DNA of 56,921 nucleotides from an uncultured Verrucomicrobiota bacterium (GCA_903826865.1 CAIKGD010000060.1:1-56921), one strand, 5' to 3'; shown: positions 34,070 to 42,362, counted from the stretch's first letter. Notes: a model not told the origin generated them from the letters alone. Made by a program: numbers and translations.

Positions 34070-34876
34070 ATGTTGAAAATAAAGCTCAATGAAAGGCTGG
34101 TCGAAACCGACGCGAAAACACTTTTTGCGCTGCGCGACCGCGTTAAGCCGGGAGCGGATGTCGTTATCCTGAACGGCGCGGCGATGAATGCCGACGCGCC
34201 GCTGGCCGACGGTGACGCGGTTTGCTTTATCAAACGGGGCGAAGCGCCCTCGGCGGACGAACTGGAGGCACTGATGGCTTCGCGCCACACGCCCGGCGTC
34301 CATGCCAAAGTCAAAGCCGCTACGGTCGGCATCGCCGGTCTCGGCGGACTCGGCTCGGCGATTGCCATCGCGCTGGCGCGCGTCGGTATCGGCCGGCTGA
34401 TTCTGGCCGACTTTGACGTGGTGGAGCCGAGCAATCTCAACCGCCAGCAGTATTTCGTTGATCAGATCGGTCTGTTGAAAACCGATGCGCTGGTTGCCAA
34501 TCTCCGGAAAATCAATCCCTACGTCGTGGTCGAGTCACACGCCGTAAAACTGACACCCGATAACATTCTTCCGATGTTCGCAAATGTGGACGTCATGATT
34601 GAAGCCTTTGACCGTGCCGACCAGAAAGCGATGCTCATGCAGGCGTTCACGGCGCAGAAACCGGATGTACCGTTTATCGGCGCCTCCGGCCTTGCCGGTT
34701 TCGGACCGGAAGAAACCATCGGCGTCAAAAAAATGGGACGCAGCATTTACATTGTCGGCGATCTGAAAACCGGCGCGCGGCCCGGCTGCGGCCTGATGGC
34801 TCCTCGCGTCGGCATCGCCGCCCACATGCAGGCTAATTTGGCATTAAGGCTGATTGTGGAAAAAGGAGAATCTTGA
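34070..34876 (+). CDS. thiF: ThiS-like domain fused to ThiF (sulfur-carrier adenylyltransferase)
   Basis: A 268-residue protein. Residues 1-60 form a beta-grasp ThiS-like domain (MLKIKLNERLVETDAKTLFAL). It is internal, so it has no free GG tail. From ~85 comes the E1-like domain with GIAGLGGLGSAIAIALARVG, DFDVVEPSNLNRQQYF (Mg-ATP site) and ASGLAGFGPEETI. It adenylates ThiS for thiazole synthesis and belongs to the ThiF family 2 type of anaerobes. No other thi gene is nearby. The last 66 bp before the final codons are repeated downstream at 35442-35507, bracketing a two-gene module. Confidence 0.88.
   Translation: MLKIKLNERLVETDAKTLFALRDRVKPGADVVILNGAAMNADAPLADGDAVCFIKRGEAPSADELEALMASRHTPGVHAKVKAATVGIAGLGGLGSAIAIALARVGIGRLILADFDVVEPSNLNRQQYFVDQIGLLKTDALVANLRKINPYVVVESHAVKLTPDNILPMFANVDVMIEAFDRADQKAMLMQAFTAQKPDVPFIGASGLAGFGPEETIGVKKMGRSIYIVGDLKTGARPGCGLMAPRVGIAAHMQANLALRLIVEKGES
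34796..34861 (+). repeat. Gene-tail direct repeat, copy 1 (end of thiF)
   Basis: Encodes MAPRVGIAAHMQANLALRLI and VE. It recurs at 35442-35507 with no gaps and 7 substitutions, all synonymous in the thiF frame. In copy 1 the gene ends VEKGES. Confidence 0.93.
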
Positions 34877-34906
34877 CAAGTCCGGAGCAACGGGGATACT
34901 GCGCTT

Positions 34907-35152
34907 ATGCCAACAGTTTTCCGATGGAATGGTTACCGGTTTTTCTTCTTTTCGAATGAAGGTGTGCCCCGTGAACCAATGCACATTCATGTCCGCAAAG
35001 GAGAAAAGCTTGCCAAGTTCCGGCTGGAGCCGGACATACAGTTGGCGATGAATTACGGAATGACATCCGCTGACGTCAGGCAGTTGATTGAGGTGATTGA
35101 GCAGAATGCAGAAGAATTCCGGAGGGCATGGAATGAAAACTTTGAACTCTGA
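34907..35152 (+). CDS. DUF4160 protein (toxin-antitoxin-like module)
   Basis: An 81-residue DUF4160 protein with MPTVFRWNGYRFFFFSNEG, the EPMHIHVRKG motif and KFRLEPDIQLAMNYG. These genes are nearly always followed by a DUF2442 gene and behave like a toxin-antitoxin module; the activity is not established. It overlaps the DUF2442 start by 20 bases. RBS CGGGGA lies upstream. Sits within the thiF tail duplication. Confidence 0.88.
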   Translation: MPTVFRWNGYRFFFFSNEGVPREPMHIHVRKGEKLAKFRLEPDIQLAMNYGMTSADVRQLIEVIEQNAEEFRRAWNENFEL

Positions 35153-35432
35153 TCCGTTGGCCGAAAAGGTGACGTTTGATGGCGACGACATGATTGTTGC
35201 CTTGAAAGACGGACGTAAACTCAGTGTGCCGCTGGCTTACTTCCCGCGACTGCTTCATGCATCCATTGATGCGCTTAAAAAATACACTCTGAGCGGTGGA
35301 GGAATTGGAATCCATTGGGATGATCTGGATGAGGATATCTGTGTTGAAGGTCTGCTGATGGGGATTAGCGATCGCACGGCTCATTCCCATCTTGCCGTTG
35401 CCGAAAATACTGAACATTACCGCACGAAGTAA
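35133..35432 (+). CDS. DUF2442 protein, partner of DUF4160
   Basis: A 99-residue protein with VTFDGDDMIVALKDGRKLSV, the PLAYFPRLLHAS motif and GIGIHWDDLDEDICVEGLL, all hallmarks of DUF2442. Presumed partner (possibly antitoxin or DNA-binding) of the preceding DUF4160. ATG 35133 follows GGAGGGC. The stop lies 9 bases before the displaced thiF tail copy. Confidence 0.88.
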   Translation: MKTLNSDPLAEKVTFDGDDMIVALKDGRKLSVPLAYFPRLLHASIDALKKYTLSGGGIGIHWDDLDEDICVEGLLMGISDRTAHSHLAVAENTEHYRTK

Positions 35433-35441
35433 TACGGTTCT

Positions 35442-35507
35442 ATGGCTCCGCGCGTCGGCATCGCCGCCCACATGCAGGCCAATCTGGCGTTGCGGTTGAT
35501 TGTGGAA
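35442..35507 (+). repeat. Gene-tail direct repeat, copy 2 (displaced thiF end)
   Basis: Offset 646 bp from copy 1. It still reads MAPRVGIAAHMQANLALRLI, VE, then G and TGA. The differing last codons show that it is the end of a different thiF allele, not a recent copy of the neighbour. Confidence 0.92.
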
Positions 35508-35514
35508 GGCTGAT

Positions 35515-35829
35515 TTTTAAAGCATCGGAAAATTTTCTCGCGCAAAGGCGCAAAGCCGCCAAAGAACGCATAGGTAGGGCGTGACCGCCGGGCGCGCCGT
35601 GGAACGAATAAAGCTTTGTGCCTGTGTTCCTCTGCGCCTCTGTCCCTGCTCAGTCCCTCTATTCCTTTGCCCTTCTTCCCTCAAAAGACGCTTGGCTTGA
35701 AAGATTTGTCTGCTAAGCTCGCGCCTTATTGAAACAGAATTCTTAATGGGTGTTGTCTGGCGGTTCTAAAGTTTATTTACTGACCCATTTTTAATTCAAC
35801 AGAGGGTTTCGACAGGAGATCAGAGCAAT
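35515..35829. other. Gene-free stretch with repeat debris
   Basis: No gene seen. It holds gcgcaaaggcgcaaagccgc text (also seen inverted near 7985-8010), a partial GGTAGGG repeat (35573-35604) and the tgtgcctgtgttcctctgcg type of low-information sequence. From about 35750 the base composition turns A+T-rich, leading into the DGQHR remnant, whose ribosome site AGGAG is at about 35814. Confidence 0.6.
35573..35604. repeat. GGTAGGG-type repeat, partial copy C
   Basis: Starts ggtagggcgtgaccgccggg and continues cgcgccgtgg; lacks the CCCTACC end. Confidence 0.6.
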
Positions 35830-36177
35830 ATGAAGCACATGAAATTCAAATGTTTTGCGACCAAGTTTGATAAAATACCCACGTATACATTTTCCATCAA
35901 AGTAGCTAATCTTATAAAAATAAGCTATGTGGCTGTCCGTGGTGTGGACCACGAGGAGGGTGCTGTTCAGCGTGTTTTAAGTAAGCATCGTATTGCAGAT
36001 ATAAAAGAGTATATCCAGAAAGGTAATCTTTTTTTTAATTCCTTTATCATAAACTGGACGGACAAAAATTATAGCCCTCTTATCGAAAATGATTACATAT
36101 CTATTCCTTTGATCGATTCGGGGGCTCAAGTTATTGATGGCCAGCATCGCTTAACCGTTGTGATGCCGTTATACTGA
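35830..36177 (+). pseudogene. N-terminal remnant of a DGQHR/DndB-like protein
   Basis: 115 codons ending in a partial catalytic-type motif, GAQVIDGQHRL, the DGQHR signature of DndB-related proteins linked to DNA phosphorothioation and other defence islands. Full proteins run 300 or more residues. Here the frame ends seven codons after the motif (TVVMPLY), 4 bases before a GGAGGG/CCCTCC repeat. It looks truncated, with the rest lost at the repeat. It is clearly A+T-rich compared with its neighbours, so probably acquired. No dnd genes remain. Confidence 0.65.
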
Positions 36178-36181
36178 ATTT

Positions 36182-36241
36182 GGAGGGCGCGGTTCCACCC
36201 GCGCCACTCTTGATCAAGGACGGCGTGGAAACCGTCCCTCC
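36182..36241. repeat. GGAGGG...CCCTCC intergenic repeat
   Basis: 60 bp: ggagggcgcggttccacccg at the left, ggacggcgtggaaaccgtcc then ctcc at the right, with ~12 bases in the middle. Homologous to the element within acnA (29081-29130). Confidence 0.85.
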
Positions 36242-36323
36242 ATTACGACATCTCAATCGTTAAACGCTATAGCCGACGTTTTTTTCAGTCTCTGATTTAA
36301 ATTTTTCTGGTAGTGTTCCTGCC

Positions 36324-37778
36324 ATGCAGTGGCCGGAGAACATACGCAAGAAGCTGAAGGAACTGCCGGACGCGCCGGGCGTTTATCTGATGCGCGGCCG
36401 GACCGGCGGCATTATTTATGTCGGCAAGGCGGCTTCGCTTCATAAACGGGTTCAGAGTTATTTCCGCGAAAGCACGTATTATAAAGCCGAGCCGAAGCTG
36501 CGCGGACTGATCCGGTCGATCACCGATTTTGATGTGCTGGTACTCCGGACGGACGCCGAGGCGGTGCTGACCGAAGGCAAGCTGATCAAGGAGTACAAGC
36601 CGCGCTACAACACGATGTTCAAGGACGATAAGCGGTTTCCGCTTCTGCGTGTCTATCTGAACAAGCCGTTTCCGAAGTTTGAACTCTGTCGCATTGATAA
36701 AAACGACGGCGGAACGTATTTCGGTCCGTACACTTCAGGACTGGCGGCCCGCGCTGCGCTGGAGTTTGTCGAAAGGCGTTTCGGCATCCGGCAGTGCCGC
36801 CCGGAACGTCCGGATACGGAAACGTGGAAGCACTGCCATAATGACATTATCCGCCAGTGCGCCGCGCCGTGCATCGGCAAGGTGACGCCGGAGGAATATC
36901 TGGAGCGCGTCCAGACGGCCTGCGCTTTTCTGCGCGGCGAGCGGCCGGAGTTCATCAAAGAGGTGCGTGCGCAGATGGAAGCCGCCGCGGAGAAACACCG
37001 GTTTGAAGAAGCCGCCGCACTGCGCGATATGATGTTTCTGCTGACGCGCGCGGTGAAGGAGCGGGCGCTGGTGCGCAAGACCGGCAAGATGCTTCTGGAC
37101 GAATCCGGCATCGGCATCAAAGAGCTGGGCGACGCGCTGGAACTCGCCCGGCCGCCGCGTGTAATCGAGTGTTTTGACATTTCCAACATTTCCGGCACCT
37201 ATGCCGTCGCGAGTATGGTGACGGCGGTGGACGGCATTCCGGTGCCGCAGCGCTACCGCCGCTTCCGCATCAAGACGGTCGAAGGCAGTGACGACCCGCG
37301 CATGATGGCCGAGGCGGTGCGCCGCCGCTACAGCCGGCTCAAAGAAGAGCAGGGGGCCATGCCGGATCTGGTCGTAGTGGACGGCGGGATCACCCAGCTG
37401 CGCGCCGCCCGTGCGGCGCTGGCGGAAACCGGCGTGGAGATTCCAATCGTCGGACTGGCGAAGCAGTTTGAAGAGATTGTCCGCGACGGACTGCCGGGTC
37501 TGCGCCTGCCGCGCGATTCCAAAGCGCTGCGGATGGTGACGGGTCTGCGCGACGAGGCGCACCGGTTTGCCATTTCCTATCACCGCCGCCTGCGCTCGCA
37601 GCGCATCCGCGAGTCGGCGCTCGACGAGATTCAAAACATTGGAAAAAAGAAAAAAGAGCTTCTCCTGAAGCATTTCGGCTCGTTCGAGCGCCTGCGTAAA
37701 GCAAGCCTTGAAGAGCTGTGTGCCGCTCCGGGAGTCGGTCTTAAAACCGCTGAACTGATTAAACATGCACTGGAGTGA
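36324..37778 (+). CDS. uvrC: UvrC, excinuclease ABC subunit C (short form)
   Basis: A 484-residue nucleotide-excision-repair nuclease. GIY-YIG domain (PGVYLMRG ... IIYVGKAASLHKRVQSYF, ~18-45), Cys-rich region (KHCHNDIIRQCAAPCIG, ~170), UVR motif (FEEAAALRDMMF), RNase H-like 3' side nuclease (ECFDISNISGTYAVASMV, VVVDGGITQL, DEAHRFAISYHR) and C-terminal HhH (FGSFERLRKASLEELCAAPG). Homologues are about 560-610 residues. The ~100 residues normally between the UVR motif and the RNase H domain are reduced to about 35. The catalytic residues appear intact. Confidence 0.94.
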   Translation: MQWPENIRKKLKELPDAPGVYLMRGRTGGIIYVGKAASLHKRVQSYFRESTYYKAEPKLRGLIRSITDFDVLVLRTDAEAVLTEGKLIKEYKPRYNTMFKDDKRFPLLRVYLNKPFPKFELCRIDKNDGGTYFGPYTSGLAARAALEFVERRFGIRQCRPERPDTETWKHCHNDIIRQCAAPCIGKVTPEEYLERVQTACAFLRGERPEFIKEVRAQMEAAAEKHRFEEAAALRDMMFLLTRAVKERALVRKTGKMLLDESGIGIKELGDALELARPPRVIECFDISNISGTYAVASMVTAVDGIPVPQRYRRFRIKTVEGSDDPRMMAEAVRRRYSRLKEEQGAMPDLVVVDGGITQLRAARAALAETGVEIPIVGLAKQFEEIVRDGLPGLRLPRDSKALRMVTGLRDEAHRFAISYHRRLRSQRIRESALDEIQNIGKKKKELLLKHFGSFERLRKASLEELCAAPGVGLKTAELIKHALE

Positions 37779-37780
37779 AG

Positions 37781-38290
37781 ATGAGTAAATTCAAAGAAGT
37801 CAGTCCGAACGATTTGAACGAAAGCGCATTCCGCCTGATCGGCAAAGAATGGATGCTGATCACGGCCGGAACAATGGAAAGCTGGAATACGATGACTGCC
37901 AGCTGGGGCGCGATGGGCGAGCTTTGGAAAAAGCCGGTGGTTTTCACCTTTATCCGCCCAACCCGCTATACGCTGGAATTCGTCGAACGCGAACCGCTTT
38001 TTACGCTGTGTTTTTTTGAGGAGAAATACCGCGCGGCGCTTAATTTCTGCGGGGCTCATTCGGGGCGCGACTGCAATAAAGCTGAAAAAACCGGTCTGAC
38101 ACCGGTTGAAGTGTCACCCGGCACGGTTTCCTTCGAAGAAGCCCGTCTGATTCTCGTCTGCCGGAAGCTCTATTTCCAGGATCTGAAGCCGGAAAATTTT
38201 ATCGATCCGGAGATTGAGAAAAACTATCCGAAAAAGGACTATCACCGGATGTACGTCGGGGAAGTGCTCCGGGTACTTGTTGCGCAATGA
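37781..38290 (+). CDS. Flavin reductase-like (FMN-binding split-barrel) protein
   Basis: A 169-residue protein of the flavin reductase-like superfamily: TAGTMESWNTMTASWGAMGE near the N-terminus for FMN binding, and PVVFTFIRPTRYTLEFVE. Probably an FMN-binding oxidoreductase, often electron-transfer related in anaerobes; partner unknown. ATG 37781 has GGAG 5 bases upstream; GTG 37775 is also possible. It overlaps no neighbour and follows uvrC closely. Confidence 0.85.
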   Translation: MSKFKEVSPNDLNESAFRLIGKEWMLITAGTMESWNTMTASWGAMGELWKKPVVFTFIRPTRYTLEFVEREPLFTLCFFEEKYRAALNFCGAHSGRDCNKAEKTGLTPVEVSPGTVSFEEARLILVCRKLYFQDLKPENFIDPEIEKNYPKKDYHRMYVGEVLRVLVAQ

Positions 38291-38308
38291 TTTTTCGAAC
38301 AGGGTTGC

Positions 38309-40081
38309 ATGTCCTTTAAACCGCATTATCCACTGGAGTATCACTATCAGAGCCGCCGGCCCATCCGGACTCTTCTTTATCTGATGGATCGCCGCTGGCC
38401 GTTTTATCTGTGGGCGACCATTGTCTATCTGATTAAACAGGCGCCGGCCTGGGCGCTTCCGTTTCTGCTGGCGCGCATTATCAACACACTGGCTGCGCCG
38501 GAAAAATATCCGTTAACGGGTCTGTGGATTTATGGCCTGGTGACGGTTGTTTTGATTGCCCAGAACATTCCGATGCACACGTACTATGTGTATATGGTCA
38601 GTCGTGCGGTTCGCCGTATGGAGTTTCGCCTGCGGGCCGCACTGGTAACCCGCCTTCAGCAGCTTTCTATCGCATTTCATGATCGCACGGAATCGGGGCG
38701 GTTGCAGGCCAAAGTGCTGCGTGACGTGGAACAGATTCAGATGCTCAGTATGTTTTTGGGCGAAGCCGGTTTGTCCGGAATCACCACTGCTGTTTTTGCG
38801 ATCATTGTAACGGCGGTGCGTCAGCCGATGCTGCTGCTGTACTTCGTTCTGATGGTTCCGCTGTGTGTGACACTGCTGCACTTTTTCCGCAGCAATATGC
38901 AGGCGCGCAATCTGGCGTTCCGGTCGGAAATCGAGAGCATGTCGGCACAGGTCAGTGAAATGATCACCATGATTCCGGTGGCCCGGGCGCACGGCGTTGA
39001 AATGGAAGCCGCAGAGCACATGGAAGAGCGGTTCAATGCGGTGAATGAGCGCGGTGTCAGCCTGGACTGGCTGAACGCGGTCTTCGGATCCTGTGCATGG
39101 GTGACGTTCCAGATGTCCTTGGTGATTGGTCTGGGGGTAATGGGCTGGCTTTGTCACAGGGGGCAGATTTCAGTCGGTGATATTGCGCTGTACCAGAGCA
39201 TGTTCAGCATCATCGTCAACGCAGTGAATATGCTTCTCAATGCCTTTCCGCAGATTACCAAGGGAATGGAATCCATCCGTTCCATCGGCGAGGTGCTGGA
39301 ATGCCCCGATCTGGAGCATAACGACAGTAAAATGCCGGTCTCCTGTGTGTCGGGTCATGTTGTGTTCGAAGCGGTCGGGTTCCATTATGCCAACGGCCGC
39401 GGCCATGCCGTGAGCGATTTCAATCTGGATGTCAAACCCGGGGAGTGCATCGCGCTGGTCGGGCCGAGCGGTGCCGGGAAATCCACCGTTATCAATCTGC
39501 TGATCGGATTCCGCCGTCCGGTTTCCGGGAGGATTCTGCTCGACGGCGTGGACATGGAAACTGTCGATATGCGCACATTCCGGCGGTACATTTCCGTTGT
39601 GCCGCAGGAAACCATGCTGGCCTCCGGAACGATCCGCGATAACATTCTTTACGGGTTTAATGATGAGCACGAAGACCGGCTGCATAAAGTGGTTGAAATG
39701 GCCAACCTGCAGGAATTCATCAGTCAGCTGCCTGACGGGCTGGACACGCGCATCGGCGAAGGCGGAGCGACGCTTTCAGGCGGGCAGAAACAACGCGTCG
39801 CAATTGCCCGTGCGCTGATCCGCGACCCGCGGATTCTGATTCTTGACGAAGCCACTTCCGCACTGGATGTTGTTTCCGAGCGGCAGGTGCAGGAGGCGAT
39901 TGATCAGGCCGTACAAAACCGCACGACGTTCATTGTGGCGCACCGCTTATCCACCATCCGGCGCGCAGACCGCATCGTCGTCATGAAAGACGGGCGGATC
40001 GATGAAATCGGTTCGTACAGTGAACTCATAACGCGCCGCGGTCTTTTTTTCGAGATGCAGCAGCTCCAGACACTGGAATAG
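38309..40081 (+). CDS. ABC transporter, fused permease-ATPase (exporter type)
   Basis: A 590-residue half-transporter: six membrane helices (about 28-310) and a nucleotide-binding domain with Walker A GPSGAGKST, Q-loop VVPQETMLASG, signature LSGGQKQRVAIARAL, Walker B ILILDEATSALD and H-loop VAHRLS. The fold is MsbA-like, exporting lipids, peptides or drugs as a dimer. The substrate is not predictable from sequence. It stands 18 bases after the flavin reductase-like gene. Confidence 0.94.
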   Translation: MSFKPHYPLEYHYQSRRPIRTLLYLMDRRWPFYLWATIVYLIKQAPAWALPFLLARIINTLAAPEKYPLTGLWIYGLVTVVLIAQNIPMHTYYVYMVSRAVRRMEFRLRAALVTRLQQLSIAFHDRTESGRLQAKVLRDVEQIQMLSMFLGEAGLSGITTAVFAIIVTAVRQPMLLLYFVLMVPLCVTLLHFFRSNMQARNLAFRSEIESMSAQVSEMITMIPVARAHGVEMEAAEHMEERFNAVNERGVSLDWLNAVFGSCAWVTFQMSLVIGLGVMGWLCHRGQISVGDIALYQSMFSIIVNAVNMLLNAFPQITKGMESIRSIGEVLECPDLEHNDSKMPVSCVSGHVVFEAVGFHYANGRGHAVSDFNLDVKPGECIALVGPSGAGKSTVINLLIGFRRPVSGRILLDGVDMETVDMRTFRRYISVVPQETMLASGTIRDNILYGFNDEHEDRLHKVVEMANLQEFISQLPDGLDTRIGEGGATLSGGQKQRVAIARALIRDPRILILDEATSALDVVSERQVQEAIDQAVQNRTTFIVAHRLSTIRRADRIVVMKDGRIDEIGSYSELITRRGLFFEMQQLQTLE

Positions 40082-40181
40082 AGTGTGTGAATAAGTGATT
40101 GCCGGTGTGTATGAGTTTTCTGTTTCACACCCCCGGACCCATACCCGCTTACTCCCATACGCTATTCTTCCCCATCTTCCT

Positions 40182-40199
40182 GTTTCCAACCCTTGGAAA
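40182..40199. repeat. GTTTCC-N7-GGAAA palindrome, copy 3
   Basis: gtttccaacccttggaaa between the ABC transporter and pyrB; same arm and spacer design as at 10159 and 18926. Confidence 0.6.
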
Positions 40200-40242
40200 A
40201 AATGGCATATAAGTTTCCGGTCTCTATAAATACGGAGGATGC

Positions 40243-41328
40243 ATGAGCAAAACGGCGGTATTGAATCAGATTGCGTGGGAAAAATTCAGCGGCCTGAGCG
40301 CGGTGGAGAAAGCGCCGTATTTTCTCGAAAACGGCCGGTCGTTTCACGCGCTGGTGGCGCAGCAGTTCAGCCGGCCGATGCTCGAAGAACTCTGTTCGCT
40401 GGCCACCTGTGTGCGCCGTATCGCCAAAACCAGCCAGGGCAGCGCCTTCCTGCAGCAGCGGCTTTTTGATAAACGCGCGATGCTTTACTTCGCCCAGCCC
40501 TCGACCCGCACCTATCTTTCGTTTTATTCCGCCTGTCAGATTATCGGCATGCAGACCATGAATGTGCGCGACAGCTCGACTTCCAGCGAAATGAAAGGGG
40601 AGTCGCCGGAGGATTCCGTGCGGACGTTCAGTTCCTATGCCGACCTGATCATCATGCGCCACCCGGCGGGCGGTTTTGCCGAACGGATTGCGTGGATGCT
40701 TTCCAACACGTTCCGGCCCGTGCCGGTGGTCAACGCCGGTTCCGGCAAAGACCAGCATCCGACGCAGGCGCTGCTTGATATTTACACGCTGGCGCGCAGT
40801 TTTGAAAATAACGGCGGCATCGACGGGAAAAAGGTGGCTTTTGTCGGCGACCTCAAACGCGGACGCACAGTCCGTTCACTGGCGTGGCTGCTCACGCAGT
40901 ATGAAGGCGTCAAAGCGTATTTCGTCGCGCCGCCCGAACTGCAGATCGGCGATGATATTCTTAAACAGCTTGATGCCGCCGGTATGCCGTATGAAGTCAG
41001 TCATGATTTTGCCAAGGTGATTCCGGAAGTGGACGCCATCTATATGACCCGCATTCAGGATGAATGGGATGTGGATGGCGAGAGCGGCAAAATCAATACC
41101 TCTTCCTATCACTTCACCAAGGACCATTTGAAAATACTCGGGAAAAACGCTGTTATCATGCATCCGCTGCCGCGCCGTCTGGAAATTGATCCGGCGGTCG
41201 ACAGCGATCCGCGCGCCGTTTACTGGCGGCAGGTGCGTAACGGCATGTGGATCCGCGCCGCGCTGATGCTGAGCATCTTCGGCTGCGACGGCGCTGTGCG
41301 TGACTATTGCAAGGAGAGAAACATATGA
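40243..41328 (+). CDS. pyrB: Aspartate carbamoyltransferase family protein
   Basis: A 361-residue carbamoyltransferase. Carbamoyl-phosphate site QPSTRTYLSF (the usual STRTR is STRTY here), SEMKGESPEDS with the loop Lys, and IIMRHP. The motif HPTQALLDIYTL is of the ATCase type (OTCase has HPCQ), followed by GDLKRGRTVRSL, MTRIQDEW and HPLPR. Expected to make carbamoyl-aspartate for pyrimidines. It is longer than E. coli PyrB (311), with an extended N-terminus. The ATG has CGGAGG upstream. Its TGA overlaps the argF ATG. A related knotted carbamoyltransferase such as YgeW is an alternative. Confidence 0.82.
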   Translation: MSKTAVLNQIAWEKFSGLSAVEKAPYFLENGRSFHALVAQQFSRPMLEELCSLATCVRRIAKTSQGSAFLQQRLFDKRAMLYFAQPSTRTYLSFYSACQIIGMQTMNVRDSSTSSEMKGESPEDSVRTFSSYADLIIMRHPAGGFAERIAWMLSNTFRPVPVVNAGSGKDQHPTQALLDIYTLARSFENNGGIDGKKVAFVGDLKRGRTVRSLAWLLTQYEGVKAYFVAPPELQIGDDILKQLDAAGMPYEVSHDFAKVIPEVDAIYMTRIQDEWDVDGESGKINTSSYHFTKDHLKILGKNAVIMHPLPRRLEIDPAVDSDPRAVYWRQVRNGMWIRAALMLSIFGCDGAVRDYCKERNI

Positions 41329-42250
41329 ACCATCTCATCTCGCTTAAGGACTGGAGTGCGGCGGAAATCCTCGCCGTGCTGGAGCTGGCGGCTAAAGTAA
41401 AAGCCAAACCGCAAAAGTATGCGGAGTCGCTCAAGCAGAAAACTCTGCTGATGATCTTTGAAAAGCCGAGCCTGCGCACCCGCCTGTCGTTTGAAATCGG
41501 CATGACCCAGCTCGGCGGCCACGCCATTTATTACGACATGAGCACTTCGCCCATGGGCGGCGGCAAGGAAACGATTGAAGATTCCATCAAAGTAATCAGC
41601 CGCATGTGCAACATCGTCATGGCCCGCCTGTTTCATCACGAAGATATTCTGAAATGGCCGAACATGCCGCCATTCCGGTCATCAATGCGCTTACCGATGA
41701 AGGCCATCCCTGTCAGATTCTCGCTGACCTTCAGACCATTCAGGAAAAAAAGGGTACGCTCAAAGGACTCAAACTGGCCTATCTCGGCGACGGCTTCAAT
41801 AACGTCACCCATTCGCTCATGCAAGGCTGCACCAAACTGGGTATGCACATCAGTGTCGGTTCGCCCGAAGAACAGATGCCGGCCGTCGAAGTCACTGAAA
41901 TGTGTTCGCAGTTTGCAAAGGAATCGGGCTGCGAACTGGTTGTCACCGACAATCCGGTCGAAGCCGTCAAAGAAGCCGATATCATCTATACCGACTCATG
42001 GATGAGCTATCATATTCCGAAAGATGAAGAGGCCGCCCGCGTCAAACTGTTTACCCCGTATCAGGTGAACGCTGCGCTGATGAAACACGCCAAACCGGAT
42101 GCTATCTTCATGAACTGTCTGCCTGCTTTGCGCGGTGCCGAGCAAACCGCTGAAATCATTGACGGCCCTCAATCCGTTGTTTTCGACGAAGCCGAAAACC
42201 GGCTTCACATCCAGAAAGCCGTTATGCTCACGCTTTGCGGCGCTGTTTGA
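41325..42250 (+). pseudogene. argF: Ornithine carbamoyltransferase, interrupted by a 1-base frameshift
   Basis: The gene runs from ATG 41325 (AAGGAGA upstream, overlapping the pyrB stop) in one frame to about 41654 and continues in another to 42250. First part: EKPSLRTRLSFEIGMTQLGG and MARLFHHEDILK. Second part: MAEHAAIPVINALTDEGHPC, GDGFNNVTHSLMQG, TDSWMSYHIPKDEE and FMNCLPALRG (the MNCLP signature). Adding one A to the AAA at 41652-41654 restores a normal OTCase. Either a real mutation or a sequencing/assembly error. argG is present at 51400. Confidence 0.88.
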
Positions 42251-42256
42251 TAAAAA

Positions 42257-42323
42257 GGCAGGGCGCTTTCGCCGAAAGCGCCGCCAGTCCTAAGGGCGGA
42301 CGGCTCGGCGATCCGTCCCTACC
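42257..42323. repeat. GGTAGGG/CCCTACC-type repeat, copy D
   Basis: ggcagggcgctttcgccgaa at the left, gatccgtccctacc at the right; the middle gccgccagtcctaagggcgg matches copy A. Located between argF and the heptosyltransferase. Confidence 0.85.
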
Positions 42324-42362
42324 AGTGATTTTATGGGGAAAATGCCTGATATGAGGTGAAAT

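Noticed and set aside
41325-42250. Programmed frameshift in argF
   Set aside because: No slippery heptamer or stimulating structure is evident, and OTCase genes do not use one. A mutation or sequence error is more likely.
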